24,043 nucleotides of DNA from Hyphomicrobiales bacterium (GTDB taxonomy: Bacteria > Pseudomonadota > Alphaproteobacteria > Rhizobiales > Beijerinckiaceae). The notes under the pieces are model-generated. The model did not search any database. It had not been told where the DNA came from and worked only from the letters and a program-made list of their open reading frames with translations. Numbering within the stretch: the stretch's first letter is position 1; each line of letters opens with the position of its first letter. The DNA lies in the NCBI GenBank assembly GCA_027489835.1, contig JAIXZF010000380.1:1-24043 (forward strand). The letters run 5' to 3'. Positions 13,941 through 22,441 of this stretch are shown here, piece by piece. Both the position numbers and the translations under genes were made by a program.

Positions 13941-15328
13941 GGCTTGGGCGCCCCCAGCGCGGCGAGGATCCGGGCCCAGCTGCGGGCGCCCTTCTGGAAG
14001 GACGAAAGCTCGTACTTCTCGTTGGGCGAATGGACGCGGTCGTCGTCGAGCCCGAAGCCGACCAGCAGCGTGTCGATGCCGAGCGTTCGCTTGAAGTCGC
14101 CCACGACCGGGATCGAGCCGCCCGAGCCGATGATGGCGGCAGGCTTGCCCCATTCCTCGGTCAGCGCCTTCTCGGCCTTGGCCAGCGCCGGCATGTCCCA
14201 ATCGAGGCTGATGGCGCGCGAGCCCTTGTAGCGGATGAACTCGGCCTTGCAGTCGGCAGGGATGCGGCCGCGCACATAGGCCTCGAACGCATCCATGATC
14301 TTCACGGGATCCTGGTCGCCCACGAGGCGGAACGAGACCTTGGCCGAGGCTTCCGACGCGATGACGGTCTTGGACCCCTCGCCCTGATAGCCGCCCCAGA
14401 TGCCGTTGACGTCGCACGTCGGGCGCGACTGGATCATCTCGATCAGCAGCCGGTCCCGCTCGCCCGAGGGGACGCGCAAGCCGACCTGGCCAAGGAAATC
14501 CTCGGCGGTGAGCCCGAGCCCCGCCCAGGCCGCCTTGATCTGCGCCGGCAGCTCATGCACGCCGTCGTAGAAGCCCGGCACCGTCACCCTGCCATTGTCG
14601 TCGTGCAGGCCGGCAAGCACCTTGGAAAGCACGCGGATGGGGTTTGCCGCCGCGCCGCCGAACAGGCCCGAATGCAGGTCGCGATCGGCGGCGATGATCT
14701 TCACCTCCATGTAGACGAGGCCACGAAGCGCGGCCGTGATGGCGGGCGTTTCGCGGTCCCACATGCCGGTGTCGCAGACCAGCGCAACGTCTGCCGCGAG
14801 TTCCTGACGATTGGCCTCCACGAAGGCCGGCAGGTTGACCGAGCCCGACTCCTCCTCGCCCTCGACCATGATCGTTACGCCCAGAGGAAGGTCGCCCGTC
14901 TCGGCCAGCCAGGCGCGGCAGGCCTCGATGAAGGTCATCACCTGGCCCTTGTCGTCGCAGGCGCCGCGGCCGACGATGACATGGCGGCCGGGCTCGATCT
15001 CCTTCACGGAGGGTTCGAAGGGCGGGCTGTCCCACAGATTGAGCGGATCGACCGGCTGCACGTCGTAATGGCCATAGAACAGCACATGCGGCGCGCCCTT
15101 CTTGGGCCGATGCGCCACGACGACCGGGTGGCCCGGCGTGGGCCGCGACTCGGCCTTGAAGCCCATCGCGTTGAGGTCCGCAACCAACCAGTCGGCGGCA
15201 CGGGCGCAATCGGCCTTCCAGGCCTTGTCGGTGGAGATCGACGGGATGCGCACCCAATCCAGAAGGCGGTCGATGGCCCCCTCGCGATCGGCATCGAGGC
15301 GGGCGAGGACGGAAGGCAGCTGGGACAT
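13937..15328 (-). CDS. M20-family metallo-dipeptidase (ArgE/DapE/CPG2-like)
   Basis: A 463-residue M20 peptidase. Metal-binding and catalytic motifs are YGHYDVQP (His and Asp), RGACDDKGQ (bridging Asp), EGEEESG (catalytic and ligand Glu pair), CDTGMW (Asp) and DRVHSPNEKY (His). The central lid or dimerisation domain lies between residues of about 195 and 355 and contains DLHSGLFGGAAANP. Such cytoplasmic enzymes hydrolyse dipeptides or N-acylated amino acids; the substrate cannot be read from the sequence. ATG 15328 starts MSQLPSVLARLD; an in-frame start at 15361 is less family-like. About 220 bases upstream of it hold no recognisable gene, and I see no convincing promoter there. Confidence 0.94.
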   Translation of the reverse strand: MSQLPSVLARLDADREGAIDRLLDWVRIPSISTDKAWKADCARAADWLVADLNAMGFKAESRPTPGHPVVVAHRPKKGAPHVLFYGHYDVQPVDPLNLWDSPPFEPSVKEIEPGRHVIVGRGACDDKGQVMTFIEACRAWLAETGDLPLGVTIMVEGEEESGSVNLPAFVEANRQELAADVALVCDTGMWDRETPAITAALRGLVYMEVKIIAADRDLHSGLFGGAAANPIRVLSKVLAGLHDDNGRVTVPGFYDGVHELPAQIKAAWAGLGLTAEDFLGQVGLRVPSGERDRLLIEMIQSRPTCDVNGIWGGYQGEGSKTVIASEASAKVSFRLVGDQDPVKIMDAFEAYVRGRIPADCKAEFIRYKGSRAISLDWDMPALAKAEKALTEEWGKPAAIIGSGGSIPVVGDFKRTLGIDTLLVGFGLDDDRVHSPNEKYELSSFQKGARSWARILAALGAPKP

Positions 15329-15547
15329 GGACGGCACCAAGGATGATTCAGAGGGCGGCACTTTGACAGGGGACGTGCACGCGGGAAAGGGGAACGAGTG
15401 GTGGCCGACCCTTAGACTCTCCGCATGGCGGGGCAGGGAGACGGCTGGCAGCGTTGGTGAGCTCTACATATGCTTGATGCCGACTTTGAGCGGTTCAGGC
15501 TCTCATTGGCATTGAGCCCGACAACGGTTCTGTCATTTGCCTCTATG

Positions 15548-15970
15548 TCAGCCGCTTCCCTCCCCGCCCCGCGGGGAGGGTAAGGGTGGGGCCTTCCCCC
15601 TCAACGCCTCGTCAAAAGCGCGCTGCCGGTCCATGGCCGTGCGGAAAATCGTCTCGACCACGCCATCGAAGTTGTCGCGCAGCTCGGCATTCCAGAACCG
15701 AAGGGTGAGGAAGCCCGCTGTCGCGAAATGCGCGTCGCGGCGTGCGTCATGTGCCGCCTGCCGCTCATGACCATGCTGATCGCCGTCAAGCTCGACGATG
15801 AGACGGGCGCGGATGCAGAGGAAGTCGACGACGTAACCGTCGCGCGGGGACTGGCGGCGAAAATGCAGGCCCTGGCCACGCAGTGCCCGGACGGCGAGCC
15901 AGAGCCTTGCCTCGAACGGGGTCATCGATTTGCGCAGCTGCCGCGCGCGGTCGATGGACATCGGCGTCAT
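15548..15970 (-). CDS. DUF559 protein (Vsr/PD-(D/E)XK endonuclease-like)
   Basis: A 140-residue DUF559 protein with LRKSMTPFEARLWLAVRALRG, GLHFRRQSPRDGYVVDFLC and ARLIVELDGDQHGH, the conserved blocks of this endonuclease-like family related to Vsr. The putative active-site acids are in VVDFLC and VELDG. Biological function of the family is not established. The C-terminus (APPLPSPRGGEGSG) is encoded by the left copy of the flanking inverted repeat, so the repeat supplies the end of the ORF. Starts at 15970, 15961 and 15925 are all possible. It lies 126 bases downstream of the HerA-like gene on the same strand. Confidence 0.9.
   Translation of the reverse strand: MTPMSIDRARQLRKSMTPFEARLWLAVRALRGQGLHFRRQSPRDGYVVDFLCIRARLIVELDGDQHGHERQAAHDARRDAHFATAGFLTLRFWNAELRDNFDGVVETIFRTAMDRQRAFDEALRGKAPPLPSPRGGEGSG
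15556..15597. repeat. 42-bp REP-like palindromic repeat, left copy
   Basis: A GC-rich unit whose core is a perfect 10-bp stem (CCCTCCCCGC and GCGGGGAGGG, loop CCC) followed by an AGGGTGGGGCCTTCC tail. It is an inverted copy of 15986-16027, matching at 40 of 42 positions. It forms the last codons of the DUF559 gene. Confidence 0.85.
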
Positions 15971-15985
15971 CCGCGTGAGCTAACC

Positions 15986-16027
15986 GGAAGGCCCCACCCT
16001 GGCCCTCCCCGCGGGGCGGGGAGGGAA
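15986..16027. repeat. 42-bp REP-like palindromic repeat, right copy (inverted)
   Basis: Inverted copy of 15556-15597, differing at two adjacent positions in the linker. It lies 16 bases upstream of the DUF559 ORF, between it and the HerA-like gene. The internal hairpin could also end transcription of the HerA-like gene, though no T-tract follows. Confidence 0.85.
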
Positions 16028-16096
16028 CGCTCGGGGAGAGCAAGGAGAGTGCCCGAGTGGCCGGTCGCGTAATGAAGTCCCTTGGCAGTCCGTCCC

Positions 16097-17623
16097 CTAC
16101 CGCCTTCCGCCCAGGATGCTGCCGAGCACGCCGCGGATGATGGCGGTGCCGATCTGGCGTCCCACTGATGACGCGACGGAGCGGGCGGCGCTGGTCGCGA
16201 TTTTCTCGGCCATGGACTGCGCAGGCTTGCCGCCGCGCGGGCCGGGCTTGGAGCCGCCGAACATGCCCTCCAGCATGCCGCCAAGGCCGCCTTGCTGGGC
16301 CGGCGGGGCATTCGGATTGGCGGGATCGAGACCCTTGCGCTTCATCAGCACCTCGTAGGCGCTCTCGCGATCGATCTCGGTGTCGTACTTGCCGCGCAGG
16401 CCCGAGGCCGCCATCGCCCTGGCACGGATGGCCGGCGTCACCGGACCAACCTGCGCCATCGGCGGGGCGATCAGCGCGCGCTCGACGATTGAAGGCACTC
16501 CGCGCCCTTCCAGCATCGAGATCAGCGCCTCGCCGACGGCGAGCTGGGTGATCGCCTCCTCCGTCTTGAACTTCGGGTTCTGCCGGAAGGTCTCGGCGGC
16601 GGCCTTGACCGCCTTTTGGTCGCGTGGCGTGAAGGCGCGCAGCGCGTGCTGGACGCGGTTGCCGAGCTGGGCCAGCACGGTGTCGGGAATGTCGAGCGGG
16701 TTCTGCGTGACGAAATAGACGCCGACGCCCTTCGAGCGGATGAGGCGGACCACCGTCTCCACCGCTTCGAGCAGCACCTTGGGTGCGCCGTTGAAGAGCA
16801 GGTGCGCCTCGTCGAAGAAGAAGACCAGCTTCGGCTTGTCGAGGTCGCCCACCTCGGGCAGCACCTCGAACAGCTCCGAGAGCAGCCAGAGCAGGAAGGT
16901 GGCGTAAAGCCGGGGGTTCGCCATCAGCTTGTCGGCGGCGAGGATGTTGACGATGCCGCGCCCGCCGGCGTCCGTGCGCATCAGGTCGTGGATGTCGAGC
17001 GCCGGCTCGCCGAAGAAGACCTCGCCCTTCTGGTTCTCGAGCACCAAAAGCTGGCGCTGGATGGTGCCGACGGTCTGGGCCGAGATGTTGCCGTACTGCA
17101 CCGTCAGGCTCGCCGCGTTCTCGGCGATGAAGGTCAGGATCGCGCGCAGATCCTTGAGGTCGAGCAGCAGCAGGCCCTGCTCATCCGCGATGCGGAAAGC
17201 GATGTTGAGCACGCCTTCCTGGGTGTCGTTGAGGTCGAGCAGGCGCGCCAGCAGCAGCGGGCCCATCTCGGCCACGGTGGCGCGGATCGGATGGCCCTGC
17301 TCACCGAACAGATCCCAGAACACGGTCGAGAACATGTCCGGTTCGTAAGGAACGCCGAGCTCGTCTGCGCGCTTGACGAAGGGCGGCTTGGCGTCGCCCG
17401 GCGCGCCGATGCCGCTGAGGTCGCCCTTGATGTCGGCCGCGAAGACCGGAACGCCCGCGCGGGCGAAGCCCTCGGCCATCACCTGGAGCGTCACGGTCTT
17501 GCCCGTGCCTGTCGCGCCCGTCACCAGCCCGTGGCGGTTGGCGAGCTTGAGCGTCAGCAGTTCGGGCTTCCAGCTCTTGCCGACCAGAAACGTGCCTTCG
17601 GGGATGGTCAGCTTCTCGGCCAT
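16097..17623 (-). CDS. HerA-like ATPase (DUF853 helicase-like)
   Basis: A 508-residue HerA/FtsK-superfamily ATPase. Walker A is GATGTGKT near residue 33, Walker B is KLVFFFDEAHLLF near residue 230, and the sensor-type segment is GVYFVTQNPLDIPDTVLAQLG. The C-terminal 100 residues, with QQGGLGGMLEGMFGG and then a basic helix, are typical of the DUF853 family. An AGGA about 9 bases before ATG 17623 supports this start; the frame is open further upstream, into scpA. The cellular role of DUF853 proteins is not established; DNA or membrane-associated translocation is assumed from the fold. Confidence 0.94.
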   Translation of the reverse strand: MAEKLTIPEGTFLVGKSWKPELLTLKLANRHGLVTGATGTGKTVTLQVMAEGFARAGVPVFAADIKGDLSGIGAPGDAKPPFVKRADELGVPYEPDMFSTVFWDLFGEQGHPIRATVAEMGPLLLARLLDLNDTQEGVLNIAFRIADEQGLLLLDLKDLRAILTFIAENAASLTVQYGNISAQTVGTIQRQLLVLENQKGEVFFGEPALDIHDLMRTDAGGRGIVNILAADKLMANPRLYATFLLWLLSELFEVLPEVGDLDKPKLVFFFDEAHLLFNGAPKVLLEAVETVVRLIRSKGVGVYFVTQNPLDIPDTVLAQLGNRVQHALRAFTPRDQKAVKAAAETFRQNPKFKTEEAITQLAVGEALISMLEGRGVPSIVERALIAPPMAQVGPVTPAIRARAMAASGLRGKYDTEIDRESAYEVLMKRKGLDPANPNAPPAQQGGLGGMLEGMFGGSKPGPRGGKPAQSMAEKIATSAARSVASSVGRQIGTAIIRGVLGSILGGRR

Positions 17624-17711
17624 GGCGGAAGTCCTGTTGCAAGCGCGACGTGTCGGGCCATCTAGGCGAACAGCGACGCCAGCGGCAAGGGGATGGCGCG
17701 GGTCGAACGGC

Positions 17712-19877
17712 TCACTGGGCCGCGCTGCGCTGCGCGTAGCCGAGGCGCGCGTTGAGTTCTTCGAGGAGCCGGGCCGCCGCATCCGGGATGACGGTGCCGG
17801 GCGGGAAGATGGCCGAGGCGCCGGCCTGATACAGGGGCTCGAAATCCTGGGGCGGGATCACCCCGCCGACCACGATCATGATGTCGCCCCGGCCTTCCCT
17901 CTCCAGCGCCGCCTTCAGCGCCGGCACCAGGGTGAGATGGCCGGCCGCGAGCGATGACACGCCGACGATGTGGCAGCCGCTTTCGACAGCCTGCCGTGCC
18001 GCCTCCTCCGGGGTGGCGAAGAGCGGGCCGATCTCGACGTCGAAACCGAGGTCGGCGAAGGCGGAGGAAATCACCTTCTGGCCCCGGTCATGGCCATCCT
18101 GGCCCATCTTGGCGACGAGGATGGAGGGTTTCCGGCCCTCGTTCTCCTCGAAGGCGCGGGCCATGCCCTGAACGCGGATCACTGCGAAGGATTCGGCGCC
18201 TGCCTCGCGCTTGTAAACGCCCTGGATGGCCTTGATCTCCGCCCGGTGCCGGCCGAACGCCTTCTCCATCGCCAGCGAAATCTCGCCGACGGTCGCGCCA
18301 GCGCGCGCGGCGTCGATGGAGAGAGCCAGGAGATTGCCGTTCGCGGCCGCGCCGCGCGTGAGCGCTTCGATCGCGGCGTCGCAGGCGGACGTGTCGCGGC
18401 TGGCGCGGAGCCGGGCGAGCTTCTCGATCTGCTCGGCCCGCACGGCGGCGTTGTCGACGGACCGCACGTCGATGGCGGCTTCGGCGTCGGTCTTGTGGAC
18501 GTTGACGCCGATGATCTTCTGCAGGCCCTCGTCGATCCGGGCCTGCGTCTTGGCGGCGGCCTCCTCGATCCTGAGCTTCGGGATGCCCTTCTCGATGGCC
18601 TGCGCCATGCCGCCCAGCGCCTCGATCTCGGCCATGTGCCCCAGCGCTCGCCGGGCGAGGTCATGGGTCAGCTTCTCGACGTAGTGCGAGCCGCCCCACG
18701 GATCGATGATGCGCATCGTGCCGCTTTCCTGCTGAAGAAGGATCTGCGTGTTGCGCGCGATGCGGGCGGAGAAATCGGTGGGCAGCGCAAGGGCCTCGTC
18801 GAGGCTGTTGGTGTGCAGCGACTGGGTGCCGCCCTGCGTCGCGGCCATGGCCTCCACCATGGTGCGGGTGACGTTGTTGAAAACGTCCTGCGCGGTCAGC
18901 GACCAGCCGGAGGTCTGGCAATGGGTGCGCAGCGGCAAGGACTTGTCAGATTTCGCGCCAGCGTCGCGCACCAGCTTCGACCAGATCAGCCGCGCGGCAC
19001 GCAGCTTCGCCACCTCCATGAAGAAGTTCATGCCAACGGCCCAGAAGAAGGAGAGCCGCGGCGCGAAGGCGTCGATGTCGAGGCCCGCGGCCACTCCGGC
19101 GCGCAGATATTCGGCGCCGTCGGCGAGCGTGTAGGCGAGCTCGAGGTCCTGCGTCGCCCCGGCTTCCTGCATGTGGTAGCCGGAGATCGAGATGGAGTTG
19201 AACTTCGGCATGTGGGCCGAAGTGTAGGCGAAGATGTCGCCGATGATCCGCATCGAGGGGCCGGGCGGGTAGATGTAGGTGTTGCGAACCATGAACTCCT
19301 TGAGGATGTCGTTCTGGATGGTCCCCGAGAGCTTGGCCTGCGGAACGCCCTGCTCCTCGGCCGCCACGATGTAGAGCGCGAGCACCGGCAGCACCGCGCC
19401 GTTCATCGTCATCGACACGCTCATCTGGTCGAGCGGGATGCCGTCGAAGAGCTGGCGCATGTCGAGGATCGAGTCGATCGCAACCCCGGCCATGCCGACA
19501 TCGCCGGAGACGCGCGGATGGTCGGAATCGTAGCCCCGGTGCGTGGCGAGGTCGAAGGCGACGGACAGCCCCTTCTGGCCCGCAGCCAGGTTGCGCCGAT
19601 AGAACGCGTTGGAATCCCGCGCCGTGGAGAAGCCCGCATATTGCCGGATCGTCCAGGGCTGGTTGACGTACATGGTTGGGTAAGGCCCGCGCACGAAGGG
19701 CGCGATGCCGGGCCAGGTATCCAGGAAGTCCACGCCCGCAAGGTCGGCCTCGGAATGGACCGGCTTGACCGCGATGCCCTCGGGCGTGAACCAGGGCTCG
19801 GCGGCGGCTGAAGCGCTTGGCGGCACGACAGGCCGCGCGGTCCAGTCGAGAGCGGAGAAGTCAGGCAGCGATGGCAT
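17712..19877 (-). CDS. scpA: Methylmalonyl-CoA mutase large (alpha) subunit
   Basis: A 721-residue adenosylcobalamin-dependent mutase that interconverts (R)-methylmalonyl-CoA and succinyl-CoA, the last step of propionyl-CoA assimilation. The N-terminal TIM barrel holds the substrate-binding blocks PYPTMYVNQPWTIRQYAGFS, SVSMTMNGAVLPVLA and FNSISISGYHMQEAGA. The C-terminal B12-binding domain has the DxHxxG motif as DGHDRG with the cobalt-ligating His596, followed by VGVSSLAAGHLTLVP and VVGGVIPPQDF. The length is that of a full-size large subunit. The start overlaps the end of mutA by 17 bases, so the two are co-translated. Also called mutB or bhbA in other organisms. Confidence 0.98.
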   Translation of the reverse strand: MPSLPDFSALDWTARPVVPPSASAAAEPWFTPEGIAVKPVHSEADLAGVDFLDTWPGIAPFVRGPYPTMYVNQPWTIRQYAGFSTARDSNAFYRRNLAAGQKGLSVAFDLATHRGYDSDHPRVSGDVGMAGVAIDSILDMRQLFDGIPLDQMSVSMTMNGAVLPVLALYIVAAEEQGVPQAKLSGTIQNDILKEFMVRNTYIYPPGPSMRIIGDIFAYTSAHMPKFNSISISGYHMQEAGATQDLELAYTLADGAEYLRAGVAAGLDIDAFAPRLSFFWAVGMNFFMEVAKLRAARLIWSKLVRDAGAKSDKSLPLRTHCQTSGWSLTAQDVFNNVTRTMVEAMAATQGGTQSLHTNSLDEALALPTDFSARIARNTQILLQQESGTMRIIDPWGGSHYVEKLTHDLARRALGHMAEIEALGGMAQAIEKGIPKLRIEEAAAKTQARIDEGLQKIIGVNVHKTDAEAAIDVRSVDNAAVRAEQIEKLARLRASRDTSACDAAIEALTRGAAANGNLLALSIDAARAGATVGEISLAMEKAFGRHRAEIKAIQGVYKREAGAESFAVIRVQGMARAFEENEGRKPSILVAKMGQDGHDRGQKVISSAFADLGFDVEIGPLFATPEEAARQAVESGCHIVGVSSLAAGHLTLVPALKAALEREGRGDIMIVVGGVIPPQDFEPLYQAGASAIFPPGTVIPDAAARLLEELNARLGYAQRSAAQ

Positions 19878-21735
19878 CGTGAGCCTCCGTCAATGCCGCG
19901 ATCATATCACAACCCGCGTAGATGAAGCCCGACACGCCGGCGGCGCGAAATCCGGCCTCGGCCTCGCCCGGCCGTCCGGCCAGCCAGACGGCCTTCGCGC
20001 CGCTCGCGACGAGAGCCATCGCAGCGTCCGAAGCCTCCATCGCGTAGCTTTCGTCGGGCCCGCAAAGGCATGCGACCGCGGCGCCGGACGCCTTGAAGGC
20101 ATCTGTGAGGGCAACGAGATCGGTCGTGCCGTCGGCCTCGGCAAAGCCCGCGGGCTTCACGGCGCGCACGCCTCCTGCTTCGAACAGTCCGGCCGCAAAG
20201 CCGAGGCGAGCACTGAAATCGGCCGGCCGTCCGAGCGCGGCGAGGAAGATGGCCGGCGCGTGGCCGCTTGCCGCGATAGCCTCGACGCGGTCGCGCAGCG
20301 CCTCGAACGGTTCGGACAGGCGGGCCGATGGCAGAGGCGCGGCCGTGATGGCCGCCCGCGGCGCGCCTTTCGACGGCAGCGGCGCGACGTCGAGCACGGA
20401 GGGCGGGGTTTCGCCAATCATCGGGTAGGCGCTGGTGCCCGTCAGCGGGGCCTTGCCGGTCGCGATGTCGCGCTCGCGCCTCACGCGGACCGCCGCGATC
20501 CTCGCCTGCAGCGCACCCGTCTCGAGCGAGGCGACAAGCCCTCCCTCACGTTCGATGGCCTGGAACTCGGCCCAGCCGGCCGCGCAGAGCGCGTCGGTCA
20601 TGGCCTCGAAGCCGCCGGAGCCGGCCGCGGGATCAGCCACCCGCCAGAGATGGCTTTCCTCGATCAGCACCGCCTGCGTGTTGCGCGCGATACGGCGGGC
20701 AAAATCGTCCGGCAGCCCCAGCGCTGTCGTGTGGGGCAGCGTCGTCACGGTGTCGGCGCCGCCGATGCCCGCCGAGAAGACCGCCACGGCGTTGCGCAGC
20801 ATGTTCACCGGCACGTCGCGCCGCGTCAGCATCCGCCAGGCGGTTTCGGCGTGGATGCGGATCGGCCTGGCCTCCAGCCCTGACGCTTCCTGCACCCGCG
20901 CCATCAGCAGGCGAAGGGCGCGCAGCTTGGCAATGCCGGCGAACTGGTCGACGTCGACCGCCAGCATGAAGGAGAGCGCCCGCTCGGCTTCCTCGAGCCC
21001 CAGCCCGCCCTTTTCGAGCGCCCGCATGTAGGCGACCGCGGCGGCCAGCGCGTAGCCGAGCTCCTGCGCCTCCGAGCCGCCGGCTTCATGAACGGGGCGG
21101 GCATCGCAGGAGATGAACGGACCCCTGAAGCCGGCCGGACGGAACTCGGCGAGCATGTCCCGCAGCCTGGACCCGACGGCGCTCCAGTCATCCATCAGCG
21201 CGCCCGAGCGGGCCAGCAGGCCGATGGGATCGAAGCCGAAATCGATGTCGAGGACCGAAGGCTCGAGCCCTCGCCGCGCCACGACCTCGGCGAACAGCCG
21301 CGCCGTGATGCGGTTCTGCGGGGCCGGATCGAGCCTGACGGCAATGAGGTCGAGCGCCACCCCTTCGAGGGCGGCGTCGAGACCGTCCGCATCCGCCGTC
21401 GGCAGGCCGAAGCCGCGCGCCGACGCCGAGCCCTGGAAGACGAGCGCCAGCGCGTCGGCCCCGCCCCAGAGATCGGCCAGCGCCTGGGTGGAGGCCGCGC
21501 CGGCATCCGGATGGTCCATGCGCGCCATGATGCGCCATGGCCTCGCCGTCCCTTCGCGCAGGATGGGAAGCGCGCCCTGCCTGCGCGCATGAAGCGGCTG
21601 GATGGGGGAGCCGTCGGCCATGCGGCTGACGAGCTTGCGGTCGAAATCGGCGCCTTTCAGCGCCTTGTCGACGGCGGCTCGCCATGCTGCCTCATCGGCC
21701 GGCGCGAACGGGTTCATCGTGGTCGGTTCGGCCAT
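19861..21735 (-). CDS. mutA: Methylmalonyl-CoA mutase small (beta) subunit
   Basis: A 624-residue homologue of the large subunit with a barrel domain (FISCDARPVHEAGGSEAQEL, ITHA-type region at VTTLPHTTALGLPDDFARR, and RVADPAAGSG) and a degenerate C-terminal B12-binding-like domain. That domain has no DxHxxG cobalt-ligand motif, as is normal for the non-catalytic beta subunit of the heterodimer. ATG 21735 (MAEPTTMNPFAP) is taken as the start; ATG 21717 is possible. The order small then large subunit with overlap is the common bacterial arrangement. No meaB chaperone or epimerase gene is seen in the window. Confidence 0.96.
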   Translation of the reverse strand: MAEPTTMNPFAPADEAAWRAAVDKALKGADFDRKLVSRMADGSPIQPLHARRQGALPILREGTARPWRIMARMDHPDAGAASTQALADLWGGADALALVFQGSASARGFGLPTADADGLDAALEGVALDLIAVRLDPAPQNRITARLFAEVVARRGLEPSVLDIDFGFDPIGLLARSGALMDDWSAVGSRLRDMLAEFRPAGFRGPFISCDARPVHEAGGSEAQELGYALAAAVAYMRALEKGGLGLEEAERALSFMLAVDVDQFAGIAKLRALRLLMARVQEASGLEARPIRIHAETAWRMLTRRDVPVNMLRNAVAVFSAGIGGADTVTTLPHTTALGLPDDFARRIARNTQAVLIEESHLWRVADPAAGSGGFEAMTDALCAAGWAEFQAIEREGGLVASLETGALQARIAAVRVRRERDIATGKAPLTGTSAYPMIGETPPSVLDVAPLPSKGAPRAAITAAPLPSARLSEPFEALRDRVEAIAASGHAPAIFLAALGRPADFSARLGFAAGLFEAGGVRAVKPAGFAEADGTTDLVALTDAFKASGAAVACLCGPDESYAMEASDAAMALVASGAKAVWLAGRPGEAEAGFRAAGVSGFIYAGCDMIAALTEAHDAIAA

Positions 21736-21825
21736 GCGCCTGCGCTCGTCAGAACGTTGATCGCGCCTCCATGCCATGCGGCCCGGCCGGCGCAAATCCC
21801 CCGTTGGTCGCAGCGCGCCCGTGGC

Positions 21826-22206
21826 TCAGACGAACTGGCCGAGGCCCGGTATGGCGCCGACGATGGCGCCCATCGCATCCTCGCCGGCCTTCTCGCGGCC
21901 ATAGGCGAACATGGCCTTCGAGACGGTTTGCACTTGGCCCATCGAGAGGCCAGCGCCCATGAGCTGGGCGCCGAGACCCATCACGCCGCCGCCGCCGGGC
22001 ATCATGCCGGCAAGGCCGCCCATCATCCCGCCGGTGCCGGCGTTGGCCATCGCGCCTTCTGCGCCGGGAAGCGCTGCGAGCAGCTCGTTCACCTCGGCGG
22101 CCGGGCCTTCCTTCTTAAGGAAGTTCAGGATCATGCCGATGGCCTTGGTCGCCAGGCCTTCGTTGATGCCGGCGGCGGCGGTGATGCGGGCGACGAGTTC
22201 TTCCAT
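21826..22206 (-). CDS. Small conserved protein, DUF2267/DUF2780-like
   Basis: A 126-residue protein. The N-terminal helical part (ELVARITAAAGINEGLATKA, then ILNFLKKEGP) resembles DUF2267/DUF2780-type domains, with the LLAALPGAEGAM segment. A Gly/Met-rich central part follows, and the C-terminus ends DAMGAIVGAIPGLGQFV. Function is unknown. ATG 22206 was chosen because AGGA stands about 9 bases upstream; ATG 22230 is in frame but lacks a ribosome binding site. It lies 90 bases upstream of mutA on the same strand. The 235 bases between it and the divergent nitroreductase gene hold no further gene and no clear promoter match. Confidence 0.75.
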   Translation of the reverse strand: MEELVARITAAAGINEGLATKAIGMILNFLKKEGPAAEVNELLAALPGAEGAMANAGTGGMMGGLAGMMPGGGGVMGLGAQLMGAGLSMGQVQTVSKAMFAYGREKAGEDAMGAIVGAIPGLGQFV

Positions 22207-22441
22207 GGCGGCGTTCCTGCTGTCCTGCATGGGCAGCGGCCCATGACGTCGTCGACCTTGTCGCCCTCCCGGCAGGCGAAATCAAGGTGGATGTCCTTCA
22301 CGCTTGGTCAAGCCGGCGCCGAAGCCTGTCCGGCGCGGCCTTGTCGGGGCGGCCGCCGCGGTGCACAAGGCCGGTCAATTGCCGGGCCCGCCTGGCAACC
22401 CTGCCGGCGCGCCTCATGGCGGCCGCCTTCGCGGAGACCTC

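Noticed and set aside
16044..16064. GGAGAGTGCCCGAGTGGCC, resembling the 5' end of a tRNA-Ser
   Set aside because: Only about 20 bases fit. No anticodon arm, variable arm or matching 3' acceptor (ACTCTCC with CCA) follows, so at most it is a remnant; no attachment site can be claimed.
17970..19811. A 613-residue plus-strand open frame antisense to scpA
   Set aside because: No recognisable motif; composition (His, Arg, Gly, Val) is that of a reverse-strand shadow of the highly conserved mutase gene.
22304..22441. N-terminal extension of the nitroreductase
   Set aside because: Pro/Gly/Ala-rich without family similarity, whereas ATG 22442 has GGAG at ideal spacing and a normal family N-terminus.
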